6,948 bases of DNA from Bacillota bacterium (GCA_021820645.1 JAKADJ010000120.1:1-6948), one strand, 5' to 3'; shown: positions 1-6,948, counted from the first letter of the stretch. Program-made: numbers and translations. Notes: generated by a model from the letters alone, not told the origin.

Positions 1-135
1 CGACACGCCTTCAGGTATTTTCCCCAAGCGTTCCCACGCCTGTACCGCCAATATTTCCACCTCTAGCCATCGATCATAGCGATGTTGTTCAGACCACAAG
101 TCTCGCATCACGGCCCGGCTGTAGCGTTCAATCAT
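1..135 (-). CDS. purB: Adenylosuccinate lyase, N-terminal part (cut by window edge)
   Basis: The minus strand reads 45 codons from an ATG at 135 to the window edge, starting [17 protein letters not shown] and continuing [20 protein letters not shown]. This matches the conserved beginning of PurB, in which 'MIERYSR', 'W', 'R...WLEVE.L...AW..LG' and 'IP' recur. The family belongs to the fumarase/aspartase superfamily. It cleaves SAICAR to AICAR in IMP synthesis and adenylosuccinate to AMP, releasing fumarate each time, in the cytoplasm. The catalytic residues lie beyond the window. A GGAGGG ribosome binding site at 141-146 sits 5 bases before the ATG and fixes the start. A PurBox pair lies just upstream, so PurR control is likely. 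In many Bacillota purB is followed by other IMP-synthesis genes, so this may be the head of a pur operon continuing left of the window (inference). Confidence 0.9.
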   Translation of the reverse strand, partial: MIERYSRAVMRDLWSEQHRYDRWLEVEILAVQAWERLGKIPEGVS

Positions 136-153
136 AGTGTCCCTCCAAATTTA

Positions 154-198
154 AAATCCGAACATTATGTACCAATCTTACACCAATCGTTCGTGTTT
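154..198. promoter_or_regulatory. PurBox pair, probable PurR operator for purB
   Basis: Bases 154-166 read AAATCCGAACATT, a full match to the PurR operator consensus AWWWCCGAACWWT of Gram-positive bacteria. An inverted, weaker copy follows at 186-198 (ATCGTTCGTGTTT), which keeps the GTTCG core. The two CGAAC/GTTCG cores are separated by 25 bases, close to the spacing I recall for Bacillus subtilis pur promoters. The pair lies 19 bases from the purB ATG. The perfect box overlaps a CATAAT (minus strand, 164-169) that could be a -10 element, but no good -35 accompanies it. PurR represses purine synthesis genes, and PRPP relieves the repression. The pair is in the gap shared with the plus-strand hydrolase, so an effect on that gene is possible but unproven. 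Confidence 0.72.
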
Positions 199-314
199 CG
201 TGAAGTCTCCGGTGCAATTAGTATGGACCTTTTGCTGAAACCCTACGCTGGCCCATTTTCCCCTATTCGCCGTCGTCACCGCGTGATAGTGTTAAATCGA
301 ATAGGCTCTCATTG

Positions 315-320
315 AGGAGG
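315..320 (+). promoter_or_regulatory. Ribosome binding site setting a TTG start
   Basis: AGGAGG is followed by 7 bases and then TTG at 328. The ATG at 321 directly after it is out of frame with the hydrolase, and the in-frame GTG at 334 would be 13 bases away. The spacing therefore selects TTG at 328. The rest of the 136-327 gap holds the PurBox pair but no convincing plus-strand -35/-10 promoter. Confidence 0.75.
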
Positions 321-327
321 ATGCTGA

Positions 328-885
328 TTGTCGGTGAACGCTCGTGCTAATCCCGTTTTGTTACTCATCGATGTCCAAAAGACATGGAGCGACCCCGCTT
401 GGGGACCACGCAATAACGAATCCGCGGAAGACAACATTGCGGCCTTGCTCCATTGGTGGCGCCGCCACGACCTCCCAAGAATCATCGTACAGCATCATTC
501 AAAGTCTCCCGCTTCGCGACTGGCCATGGGCCAACCCGGATGCGCCTTGCGGAGTGAAGTGACACCCGAACCCGGCGAACTACTCCTGACCAAATCAGTC
601 AACAGTGCCTTCATCGGAACCAATCTCGAAGATGTTTTAATCGCCAACGGATGGACCGATGTCGTAGTCGTCGGACTCACCACAGTCCATTGCTGCAGCA
701 CCACGATTCGGATGGGCGCTAACCTGGGGTTTAAAATGTCTGCGGTAGCGGATGCCATGGCAACCTTTGACGCAAAAACCCTACAAGGCCAGACAGTGCC
801 CGCAGAAATCATGCATCAGGTAGAGCTGGCCGCGTTGAACGATGAATTTGCCACCATTCTAAACACTAAAGACCTCATCGGTTAG
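328..885 (+). CDS. Isochorismatase-family cysteine hydrolase
   Basis: The gene encodes a 185-residue cytoplasmic protein of the isochorismatase-like hydrolase superfamily, at a usual length for its small members. The expected catalytic triad is visible: Asp15 in LLLIDVQ, Lys89 in LLLTKSVNSAF, and Cys122 in GLTTVHCCSTTIRMG. A cis-peptide-type valine (V120) lies just before the nucleophile, and the region closes with GANLGF...VADAMATF. This block resembles a broad group of unassigned hydrolases with 'GLTTNHCVSTTARM'. Related enzymes cleave C-N bonds (nicotinamidase, N-carbamoyl and ureidoacrylate amidases) or vinyl ethers (isochorismatase), and the sequence alone does not name a substrate. The start is TTG, set by AGGAGG 7 bases upstream. 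It is the only plus-strand gene here, divergent from purB and ending 29 bases from the guaA stop. Its place among purine genes might suggest a nucleobase-derived substrate, but this is speculative. Confidence 0.87.
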   Translation: MSVNARANPVLLLIDVQKTWSDPAWGPRNNESAEDNIAALLHWWRRHDLPRIIVQHHSKSPASRLAMGQPGCALRSEVTPEPGELLLTKSVNSAFIGTNLEDVLIANGWTDVVVVGLTTVHCCSTTIRMGANLGFKMSAVADAMATFDAKTLQGQTVPAEIMHQVELAALNDEFATILNTKDLIG

Positions 886-914
886 TCCTAAGACGGCACC
901 CCACTTAGCGTAAT

Positions 915-2432
915 CTACTCCCATTCGATGGTTCCCGGTGGTTTAGATGTAATGTCATACACCACCCGATTGACGCCGGGAACCTCGCCGATTACGCGGG
1001 CGGCCATCCGTTCTAATAAGTCAGGGGAGAGTCGTACCCAGTCGGCCGTCATTCCATCTTGGCTTTCCACGGCTCGGATAACAATGGGTTGTCCATACGT
1101 CCGCCCATCGCCCATAACCCCAACCGAGCGGATATCGAGTAGAACCGCAAACGCTTGCCAAATTTCTTTCTCTAATCCTGCTCGTCGTACCTCTTCACGA
1201 ATAATTGCATCGGCCGCTCTTACCATCGCGAGCCCCTCCTGGGTCACTTCTCCCACGATGCGAACCGCGAGCCCCGGCCCCGGAAACGGCTGCCGCCAGA
1301 CGATCGAATCGGGAAGACCGAGCGCCGTACCCAGTTCCCTGACTTCGTCCTTAAAAAACCAACGTAACGGTTCCACAATGCTAAAATCCGCGTCGTCGGG
1401 CATCCCGCCTACATTATGATGCGATTTGATGGTAGAGCCTTTCCCGCCACCCGATTCGATTACATCGGGATACACAGTGCCTTGGATCAAATGCGCCACC
1501 GACCCGATCGATTCGCGGGCCCGTTCAAACGCACGGATAAATTCACGCCCGATAATCTTACGTTTCGCCTCCGGATCGCGAATCCCGTGCAACGCATCCA
1601 AAAATTGCTGCTCGGCATATTCGACTCGCAAATCTAGATCGGGAAACGCCGCGAGTACTTCTTCGATTTCTCCTTCACGCATGAGTCCATGGTCGATGAG
1701 TACGGCGGTCAACCGATCTCCTAACGCCCGATGTGCCAAGGCAGCTGCAACCGCCGAGTCGACTCCCCCCGACAGGGCCACCAACGCCCGCCCTGTCCCC
1801 ACTTCTGCTTGAATTTGTCGGACGCCTTCTTGTACCCGGTCCTTGGGATCCCAATCGGCAGTCAAGTGCGCAATGTCATAAAGAAAATTTCGTAGCATGA
1901 CCTGTCCCTCAGGGGTATGGTGCACCTCGGGATGATACTGGACCGCCCATAAGTTACGTTGCGGGTTTGCCATCGCTGCGATCGGCGTCGTAGCTGTCGT
2001 GGCCATTACTTGAAAGCCTTTCGGGACAGCGAGCACCACGTCCCCGTGACTCATCCACACCGTCGAACTTTGGGGAATACCATGGAACAGAGGGCTTTCT
2101 TCCGTGCGTTGCATGAGCGTGCGCCCATATTCCCGTTTTGTGGCGGGTTCCACGTGCCCTCCTAAGAGCCGCGTCATAAGCTGCATCCCGTAGCAAATTC
2201 CAAGAACCGGGATCCCCTGTGTCAACAGCGCGGCGTCCATCGACGGTGCGTCGGCAGCAAACACGCTGGAAGGTCCGCCGGATAAGATCAACGCATCCGG
2301 TTTCTTCGCCAAAATCTCCGCGGCAGGCGTATCTCCTGGCAACACTTCACAAAAAATTCGAGCCTCTCGGACGCGACGCGCAATCAGGTGATTATATTGG
2401 GCGCCAAAGTCTAACACGATCACGTAACTCAT
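915..2432 (-). CDS. guaA: GMP synthase (glutamine-hydrolysing)
   Basis: This complete 505-residue enzyme converts XMP, ATP and glutamine to GMP in the cytoplasm, the last step of guanine nucleotide synthesis. An N-terminal class I glutamine amidotransferase domain (about 1-190) carries the nucleophile Cys80 in GICYGMQL, and His167 and Glu169 in QYHPEV complete its triad. The ATP pyrophosphatase domain starts near 195, with the P-loop-like SGGVDS at 221-226 and the VLIDHGLMR block. It continues with LIQGTVYPDVIESG (315-328), KSHHNVGGMP (336-345) and QPFPGPGLAVRI (381-392). The C-terminal dimerisation domain ends with the conserved KPPGTIEWE. Length and motifs are normal. AAGGGAG at 2439-2445 lies inside the last codons of hpt, and the guaA ATG follows the hpt stop after 3 bases, so translation is probably coupled. 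It converges with the plus-strand hydrolase, and no strong terminator is visible between them. Confidence 0.97.
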   Translation of the reverse strand: MSYVIVLDFGAQYNHLIARRVREARIFCEVLPGDTPAAEILAKKPDALILSGGPSSVFAADAPSMDAALLTQGIPVLGICYGMQLMTRLLGGHVEPATKREYGRTLMQRTEESPLFHGIPQSSTVWMSHGDVVLAVPKGFQVMATTATTPIAAMANPQRNLWAVQYHPEVHHTPEGQVMLRNFLYDIAHLTADWDPKDRVQEGVRQIQAEVGTGRALVALSGGVDSAVAAALAHRALGDRLTAVLIDHGLMREGEIEEVLAAFPDLDLRVEYAEQQFLDALHGIRDPEAKRKIIGREFIRAFERARESIGSVAHLIQGTVYPDVIESGGGKGSTIKSHHNVGGMPDDADFSIVEPLRWFFKDEVRELGTALGLPDSIVWRQPFPGPGLAVRIVGEVTQEGLAMVRAADAIIREEVRRAGLEKEIWQAFAVLLDIRSVGVMGDGRTYGQPIVIRAVESQDGMTADWVRLSPDLLERMAARVIGEVPGVNRVVYDITSKPPGTIEWE

Positions 2433-2435
2433 CGG

Positions 2436-2972
2436 TTACTCCCTTATCAGCCGACAGACATCAGGCAAATTCCGATATCTCTCGTCCACGTCGAGGCCAT
2501 ATCCTACAACAAATTCGTCGGGAATTTCAAAACCTTTATAATGCAAGGGTACCGCCACTTGGCGCCGACTCGGCTTGTCTAATAGCGAGCATATTTTAAC
2601 ACTGGCGGCCCCGCGAGAACGCATATGCCCATAAATGTAGTTCAGCGTCAGCCCGGTATCGACCACGTCCTCCACCACTAACACATGACGCCCATCTACA
2701 CCTTGCTCCAAATCCTTTAAGATGCGCACCACCCCAGAAGATTTCGTAGCGGCTCCATACGACGACATGGCCATGAAGTCGATCGAAATAGGTAAATCGA
2801 TACAACGGATGAGATCTGCCATAAAAACAAAAGATCCTTTGAGGATCCCAACCAACAGCAGTTCTTTGCCCGCATAATCTAGGGTTATGCGCTTCCCCAA
2901 GTTATCTACTCGGGCCTGAATCTCTTTATGGAGCAATAAGGGTTCCAGTCGTTCTCCGGGATGGGTTACCAA
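2436..2972 (-). CDS. hpt: Hypoxanthine-guanine phosphoribosyltransferase
   Basis: This is a cytoplasmic type I phosphoribosyltransferase that joins hypoxanthine or guanine to PRPP, giving IMP or GMP (purine salvage). Counting from the TTG start (178 residues, the usual family size), it shows ILKGS at 43-47, MSSYG at 69-73, and the PRPP-binding loop VVEDVVDTGLT at 99-109. DKPSRR follows at 132-137, and FVVGYGLD with ERYRNLP near the end. An in-frame ATG at 3014 would add 14 residues without family similarity (MMKILTNLPRRPCT), has no ribosome binding site and overlaps the upstream regulator gene. TTG at 2972 has AGGAGG 9 bases upstream and gives the expected 10-residue lead before the first conserved block, so it is preferred. 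The gene lies between the MerR-type gene and guaA in an evident operon. Confidence 0.93.
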   Translation of the reverse strand: MVTHPGERLEPLLLHKEIQARVDNLGKRITLDYAGKELLLVGILKGSFVFMADLIRCIDLPISIDFMAMSSYGAATKSSGVVRILKDLEQGVDGRHVLVVEDVVDTGLTLNYIYGHMRSRGAASVKICSLLDKPSRRQVAVPLHYKGFEIPDEFVVGYGLDVDERYRNLPDVCRLIRE

Positions 2973-2981
2973 TGTACATGG

Positions 2982-2987
2982 CCTCCT
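2982..2987 (-). promoter_or_regulatory. Ribosome binding site deciding the hpt start
   Basis: AGGAGG on the minus strand lies 9 bases before the TTG at 2972. An ATG only 2 bases after it is out of frame with hpt. The site falls in the short gap after the stop codon (2995-2997) of the regulator gene, supporting TTG rather than the upstream ATG at 3014. Confidence 0.7.
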
Positions 2988-2994
2988 AGGTAAA

Positions 2995-3408
2995 TTAGTG
3001 AGGATTTTCATCATCGCGGTGGATCCGACGCAAGATATCCGCCCGGTTAGTGAGCGGATAGAGCGACTCTCGGGTCACCGCATCTCTTCTGGCGATTAAT
3101 TTGCCTTGAAAATAACTCTCGGCATCCCGCTCCACGTCCTCAGTCCGGCCCCGTTCCATGGCCGCATCTTCATGCTCCAAGTAATGACGGATTTCTTTGA
3201 GCGAAATGCCGTTATCTAGTAGTTCTTTGATCCGCTTCAGACGTTCAATATCATGTTGCGAATAGAGCCGTTGATTTCCGCTCGTCCGCTTAGGTTGCAA
3301 CAGCTGTAGCGTTTCATAATAGCGAATACGTCGATCCGTAAGGCCTGTGGCTTCCTTCACCACACGAATCGAGTGGAGGGTCTGGTTGGGCTCTCGCACG
3401 GTTCTCAT
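2995..3408 (-). CDS. MerR-family regulator, GlnR/TnrA-like
   Basis: This 137-residue DNA-binding protein is first in the gene cluster leading to hpt and guaA. The N-terminal winged helix-turn-helix spans about 12-78: IRVVKEATGLTDRRIRYYE, then the LLQPKRTSGNQRLYS wing, then HDIERLKRIKELLDNGISLKEIRHYL. This pattern is closer to GlnR/TnrA, the nitrogen regulators that sense glutamine synthetase, than to metal-sensing MerR proteins. No conserved cysteine pair for metal binding is present; in fact there is no cysteine at all. The tail from about 80 is acidic and then basic, ending in SLYPLTNRADILRRIHRDDENPH; it lacks the RFFH-type end I recall for Bacillus GlnR, so the signal may differ. The start is the ATG at 3408, directly preceded by an in-frame stop, with only a weak GAGAG ribosome binding site. 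Its stop is 22 bases from the hpt TTG. Confidence 0.85.
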   Translation of the reverse strand: MRTVREPNQTLHSIRVVKEATGLTDRRIRYYETLQLLQPKRTSGNQRLYSQHDIERLKRIKELLDNGISLKEIRHYLEHEDAAMERGRTEDVERDAESYFQGKLIARRDAVTRESLYPLTNRADILRRIHRDDENPH

Positions 3409-3436
3409 CCGCTCTCTCTAGAGATGAACTCTTCTT

Positions 3437-3455
3437 TAATATTTACCCTATATTA
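3437..3455. promoter_or_regulatory. AT-rich inverted repeat, possible operator/promoter of the merR-hpt-guaA cluster
   Basis: TAATAT and ATATTA arms are separated by 7 bases, centred about 38 bases before the ATG of the regulator gene. Read on the minus strand, the outer TAATAT (3450-3455) could serve as a -10 element, with TTTAGT 17 bases upstream as a poor -35. A dyad over a promoter would suit self-regulation by the dimeric MerR-type protein. It does not match the GlnR box (TGTNA-N7-TNACA), although the 7-base spacer is the same. A short palindrome, TCTCTAGAGA, lies at 3415-3424, closer to the gene. Confidence 0.3.
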
Positions 3456-3507
3456 CCGGACTTCTTACATAAACTAAACCCCTAGGCGCAAATACCTGCC
3501 AAAGTTG

Positions 3508-3533
3508 TAAGGACCCCCGAGTGGGAGTCCTTA
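3508..3533 (-). terminator. Hairpin overlapping the stop codon of the DUF1540-like gene
   Basis: On the minus strand, arms TAAGGACTCCC and GGGGGTCCTTA form an 11-bp stem with one G-U pair and a 4-base ACTC loop. On the plus strand the same position is a C-A mismatch, so the minus-strand RNA is the more stable form. The stem takes in the TAA stop of the 58-residue gene. The following bases (ACAACTTT) are not a clean U-run, so termination efficiency is uncertain. It probably separates that gene from the regulator cluster downstream. Confidence 0.5.
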
Positions 3534-3707
3534 TTTGGGATCATACGAACCACAAAATGTCTCAAAAGGTCCTGACGGATGCTCCGGGGGTTCTGCACTC
3601 CCTCCGGGCACTTGCGCTTGGATCACGATTTGATTCAAGCTGCAAACCTCGCCGTGTTCATTGTAGCGACAATATGACACAGAACACTGAATGAGTTGGT
3701 TCGCCAT
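3531..3707 (-). CDS. Small four-cysteine protein, DUF1540-like
   Basis: This 58-residue gene starts at ATG 3707 with GGGGAGGG 6 bases upstream and stops with TAA at 3531-3533. The product begins MANQLIQCSVSYCRYNEHG and ends FETFCGSYDPK. Its layout is C8-x4-C13, YN, C22 with a nearby hydrophobic QIVIQ strand, and then T/F-C52-G-S-Y. This matches the DUF1540 pattern (CxVxxCxYNxxGxCxAxxI...TxCxTF), in which four cysteines probably bind a metal such as zinc. The role of the family is unknown; it is common in Gram-positive spore formers. No signal peptide or membrane segment is visible. It lies 58 bases after the helix-turn-helix/coiled-coil gene and may be read from the same transcript, as I see no good promoter in that gap. 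A hairpin at its stop codon suggests it is last in its unit. Confidence 0.8.
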   Translation of the reverse strand: MANQLIQCSVSYCRYNEHGEVCSLNQIVIQAQVPGGSAEPPEHPSGPFETFCGSYDPK

Positions 3708-3765
3708 CACACACCCTCCCCATTTTTAGCTGGTAGACAGATAGTGTGGCCAAGACTCTCACTTT

Positions 3766-4260
3766 TTACGCCTGTTCCTGGCGTCCCATTCTTTCGGTTA
3801 ACAAGCGCTCCAAGCGCTCGCCTTTTTGATGCGCCTGTCCGAGTTTATAGGAAATTTCTTGCATCTCCCGACTCTGCCGGTCATAGCGATCATGGCTTTG
3901 TTGCATCTCATGCAAAAAGACATTAATCATCTGTTGCAACATGCCATGTTGGGATTCCAGCATTTTGAGTAATGGCTGCCATGCCTCTTCCCCCATCGTC
4001 GGGGTGGGGCGGAACGTTTCCGCACGGGAAGCAACACTGCGTCGCAATTGGAGTCGTTCAGGATTGTTGACCAATTGTTGAGCCAACATCCGGTAGGCCT
4101 CCCGATCCGACTTTAATAGCACCTCACTATCGAGCACATAGGGTCGCCCTGCCACCCCGGTCTTTCGAGTAGCGGAGAGTTGGCCTTGCCGAATGTCATT
4201 GCGCAACGTCATCGCTAACTCAGGGGCTTGGTCAATCAGTTGGTTCAGCGTGATTTCCAT
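3766..4260 (-). CDS. Uncharacterised helix-turn-helix/coiled-coil protein
   Basis: I do not recognise a named family for this 164-residue protein. Residues about 3-50 (ITLNQLIDQAPELAMTLRND, then RQGQLSATRKTGVAGRPYVL) look like a small MerR/excisionase-type winged helix-turn-helix: a helix pair, a basic turn, and a 'GRPYVLDSEVLL' wing and helix. A linker rich in R, P and T (68-90) follows. The remainder (about 92-160) is strongly helical, Q/E/R/K-rich and spaced with L, M and I, as in a coiled coil. There is no signal peptide or membrane span. A longer frame back to 4365 would run into the end of plsY, but ATG 4260 has AGGAGG 7 bases upstream and is preferred. The architecture recalls DNA-binding plus coiled-coil proteins such as RacA, but no specific similarity can be claimed. 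It follows plsY after 91 bases and may be co-transcribed with it. Confidence 0.75.
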   Translation of the reverse strand: MEITLNQLIDQAPELAMTLRNDIRQGQLSATRKTGVAGRPYVLDSEVLLKSDREAYRMLAQQLVNNPERLQLRRSVASRAETFRPTPTMGEEAWQPLLKMLESQHGMLQQMINVFLHEMQQSHDRYDRQSREMQEISYKLGQAHQKGERLERLLTERMGRQEQA

Positions 4261-4267
4261 GGGTTGT

Positions 4268-4273
4268 CCTCCT
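4268..4273 (-). promoter_or_regulatory. Ribosome binding site setting the ATG at 4260
   Basis: AGGAGG on the minus strand is 7 bases before ATG 4260. It rules against the longer in-frame start at 4365, which would overlap plsY and add 35 residues of no recognisable type. Confidence 0.8.
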
Positions 4274-4351
4274 TCAGGGATAATTCCTCGTCTATGGAAT
4301 ATCTTTCCCATCAAAAGGCGGTTGGAAACCTTATCCTCTAAAAATTTTCTC

Positions 4352-4942
4352 TCAAGACTTTCCAAACTTCGGCTCTTGCCCCTTAACCAATCTATCCCAA
4401 TTCTTCCGATGAGCCCAAATCGTCAGCAGCATAGCCGGTGCCGCAAACGACCAAAACTCTGCCTTAGGTGCGGCCAGTGCCATCCAGACGACCACCCCGG
4501 CAATTCCCGCCAATGATGCCAAAGAGATAATCCGGGTCGCGACGGCAAAGAGGCCAAACGCCAGAACCGCAATGACGGCCGCTTGGGGACTCATAATCGC
4601 GATAGCTCCTAGACCAGTCGCGATCCCCTTCCCCCCACGAAAACGCAAAAATGGGGAAAATACGTGACCGCCAATCGCGACAAACCCCGAGAATCCCACC
4701 AGCCATAAGACGTGCCCAAAATAGATCTGGGTCAGACCGACCACCAGCGCCCCTTTAAAAGCATCTAAAAGAAGAACCGCCACACCCGCTTTCATCCCTA
4801 AAGTCCGTGCCACATTAGTGGCTCCAATGTTCTGACTCCCATGCTCACGGATGTCTGTCTTGAAATGCAGGTGTGCCACCAAATAGCCCCAGGGAATAGC
4901 CCCTACAATAAATGCACCCAGTAACCATAATATAGCCATCAC
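4352..4942 (-). CDS. plsY: Glycerol-3-phosphate acyltransferase PlsY
   Basis: This is an integral membrane enzyme that moves an acyl group from acyl-phosphate (made by PlsX) to glycerol-3-phosphate, giving lysophosphatidic acid, the first step of phospholipid synthesis in most bacteria. The 196 residues match the family length. The three conserved loops are visible: DIREHGSQNIGATNVAR (30-46), GHVFSPFLRFRGGKGIAT (92-109), and AHRKNWDRLVKGQEPKFG (177-194). Hydrophobic stretches near 3-23, 50-72, 76-95, 112-137, 140-157 and 163-177 are the probable membrane spans. The start is GTG at 4942 (AAAGGA 7 bases upstream), though the next codon, ATG at 4939, is nearly as good (10 bases). It lies 245 bases downstream of groEL, separated by hairpins, so it probably has its own promoter, but I see no convincing one. 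The helix-turn-helix/coiled-coil gene follows. Confidence 0.96.
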   Translation of the reverse strand: MMAILWLLGAFIVGAIPWGYLVAHLHFKTDIREHGSQNIGATNVARTLGMKAGVAVLLLDAFKGALVVGLTQIYFGHVLWLVGFSGFVAIGGHVFSPFLRFRGGKGIATGLGAIAIMSPQAAVIAVLAFGLFAVATRIISLASLAGIAGVVVWMALAAPKAEFWSFAAPAMLLTIWAHRKNWDRLVKGQEPKFGKS

Positions 4943-5022
4943 CTGACCGTCCTTTCCTCACTACTCTCCTCATTATTATGGGGCAACAATCAAAAGAAAA
5001 GCACCTTTATTTTTTGTCCTCG

Positions 5023-5049
5023 AAAAAACACGCCCTTCGCGATGAACGT
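5023..5049 (-). terminator. Possible intrinsic terminator between groEL and plsY
   Basis: The minus-strand RNA can form a 6-bp stem (ACGUUC with GGGCGU, including two G-U pairs) with an 8-base loop, followed after one base by six U residues. The stem is weak but the U-run is good. It would act as a second stop for groEL read-through. Confidence 0.3.
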
Positions 5050-5118
5050 CAACCCAGCGCACAGGACCCCCGTCGGGAATCTTACGGATAACAACACGAC
5101 GGGCTATCGATACACCAA

Positions 5119-5150
5119 AGCGGCGTGGGGATAATCTCCCACACGCCGCT
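5119..5150 (-). terminator. Strong hairpin downstream of groEL
   Basis: On the minus strand, AGCGGCGTG pairs with CACGCCGCT (9 bp). After a single bulged T, GGGA pairs with TCCC around a GATTA loop, giving 13 bp in all. It begins 37 bases after the groEL stop, as expected for the end of the groES-groEL transcript. Only three U residues follow, so it may stabilise the 3' end or terminate only partly. No real gene is supported in the 4943-5187 gap. Confidence 0.55.
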
Positions 5151-5187
5151 CCATACCCTTCTTCATCAATCACCGAAGAGAGGGGTG

Positions 5188-6870
<1,683 letters not shown>

Positions 6871-6948
6871 TTAGACTAAGGCTTTAGCGGGGGCCAATAC
6901 CGCGAGGATACTGGATTCCGATACCAAACGCAGATCCCGATTCTCTAA
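6871..6948 (-). CDS. groES: Co-chaperonin GroES, C-terminal end (cut by window edge)
   Basis: The minus-strand frame entering at the window edge gives 25 residues, LENRDLRLVSESSILAVL followed by APAKALV, and stops with TAA at 6871-6873. The 'L.L.SES.ILAVL' stretch matches the last strand of GroES, which usually reads 'YLILRESDILAVI' and ends there. GroES is the heptameric lid of the GroEL chamber. The position, 39 bases ahead of groEL on the same strand, fits the usual groES-groEL order. Two oddities are visible: the usual Asp before ILAV is Ser, and seven residues (APAKALV) extend past the normal end. The assignment rests on a short fragment plus context. Confidence 0.8.
   Translation of the reverse strand, partial: LENRDLRLVSESSILAVLAPAKALV

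Noticed and set aside
82..315. Open frame of 77 codons on the plus strand
   Set aside because: It runs antisense to the start of purB and through the PurBox region, has no ribosome binding site and resembles no family. Its end just before the hydrolase is coincidental.
888..908. CTAAG/CTTAG inverted repeat between the convergent hydrolase and guaA genes
   Set aside because: Only 5 bp of stem with an 11-base loop and no U-run on either strand; too weak to call a terminator.
4350..4355. TTGAGA as a -35 element for the helix-turn-helix/coiled-coil gene
   Set aside because: The hexamer is close to TTGACA, but the best partner 16 bases downstream (TAAGGT) is a poor -10, so no promoter is called.
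4976..5173. Open frame of 65 codons on the minus strand between groEL and plsY (GTG start)
   Set aside because: There is no ribosome binding site before the GTG, it contains both hairpins and a U-run, and no family is recognisable. A real gene cannot be excluded, but support is poor.

Overview
The window is a compact stretch of bacterial housekeeping genes, most likely from a Gram-positive (Bacillota) genome. The evidence is strong AGGAGG-type ribosome binding sites, frequent TTG and GTG starts, a PurBox-like operator ahead of purB, a GlnR-like MerR regulator, a DUF1540-type mini-protein and a PlsY-type acyltransferase. The moderate GC content and gene set would fit a Sulfobacillus-like lineage, but that is inference. 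All genes but one lie on the minus strand, so transcription mostly reads from high to low coordinates.

In transcription order, from the right edge:
(1) The tail of groES (cut by the window edge) followed by complete groEL, with hairpins after it.
(2) plsY (membrane phospholipid synthesis), then a 164-residue protein of unknown function with an apparent helix-turn-helix start and a coiled-coil end.
(3) A 58-residue four-cysteine protein (DUF1540-like) with a hairpin over its stop codon.
(4) A tight cluster of a GlnR-like MerR regulator, hpt (purine salvage) and guaA (GMP synthase).
(5) On the plus strand, converging on guaA, an isochorismatase-family cysteine hydrolase.
(6) At the left edge, the first 45 codons of purB, with a PurBox pair between it and the divergent hydrolase.

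The left half is mainly purine metabolism. PurB makes AMP and acts in IMP synthesis, GuaA makes GMP using glutamine, and Hpt recovers hypoxanthine and guanine with PRPP. A PurR-type repressor, which responds to PRPP, probably controls purB and whatever follows it outside the window. The GlnR-like gene ahead of hpt and guaA raises the possibility of a nitrogen or glutamine input, which is not proven here. The right half is protein folding and membrane lipid synthesis.

I see no CRISPR array, transposon, phage gene, tRNA or rRNA, and no clearly novel system. The least explained items are the helix-turn-helix/coiled-coil protein beside plsY, the regulator joined to hpt-guaA, and the hairpin-rich gap between groEL and plsY.
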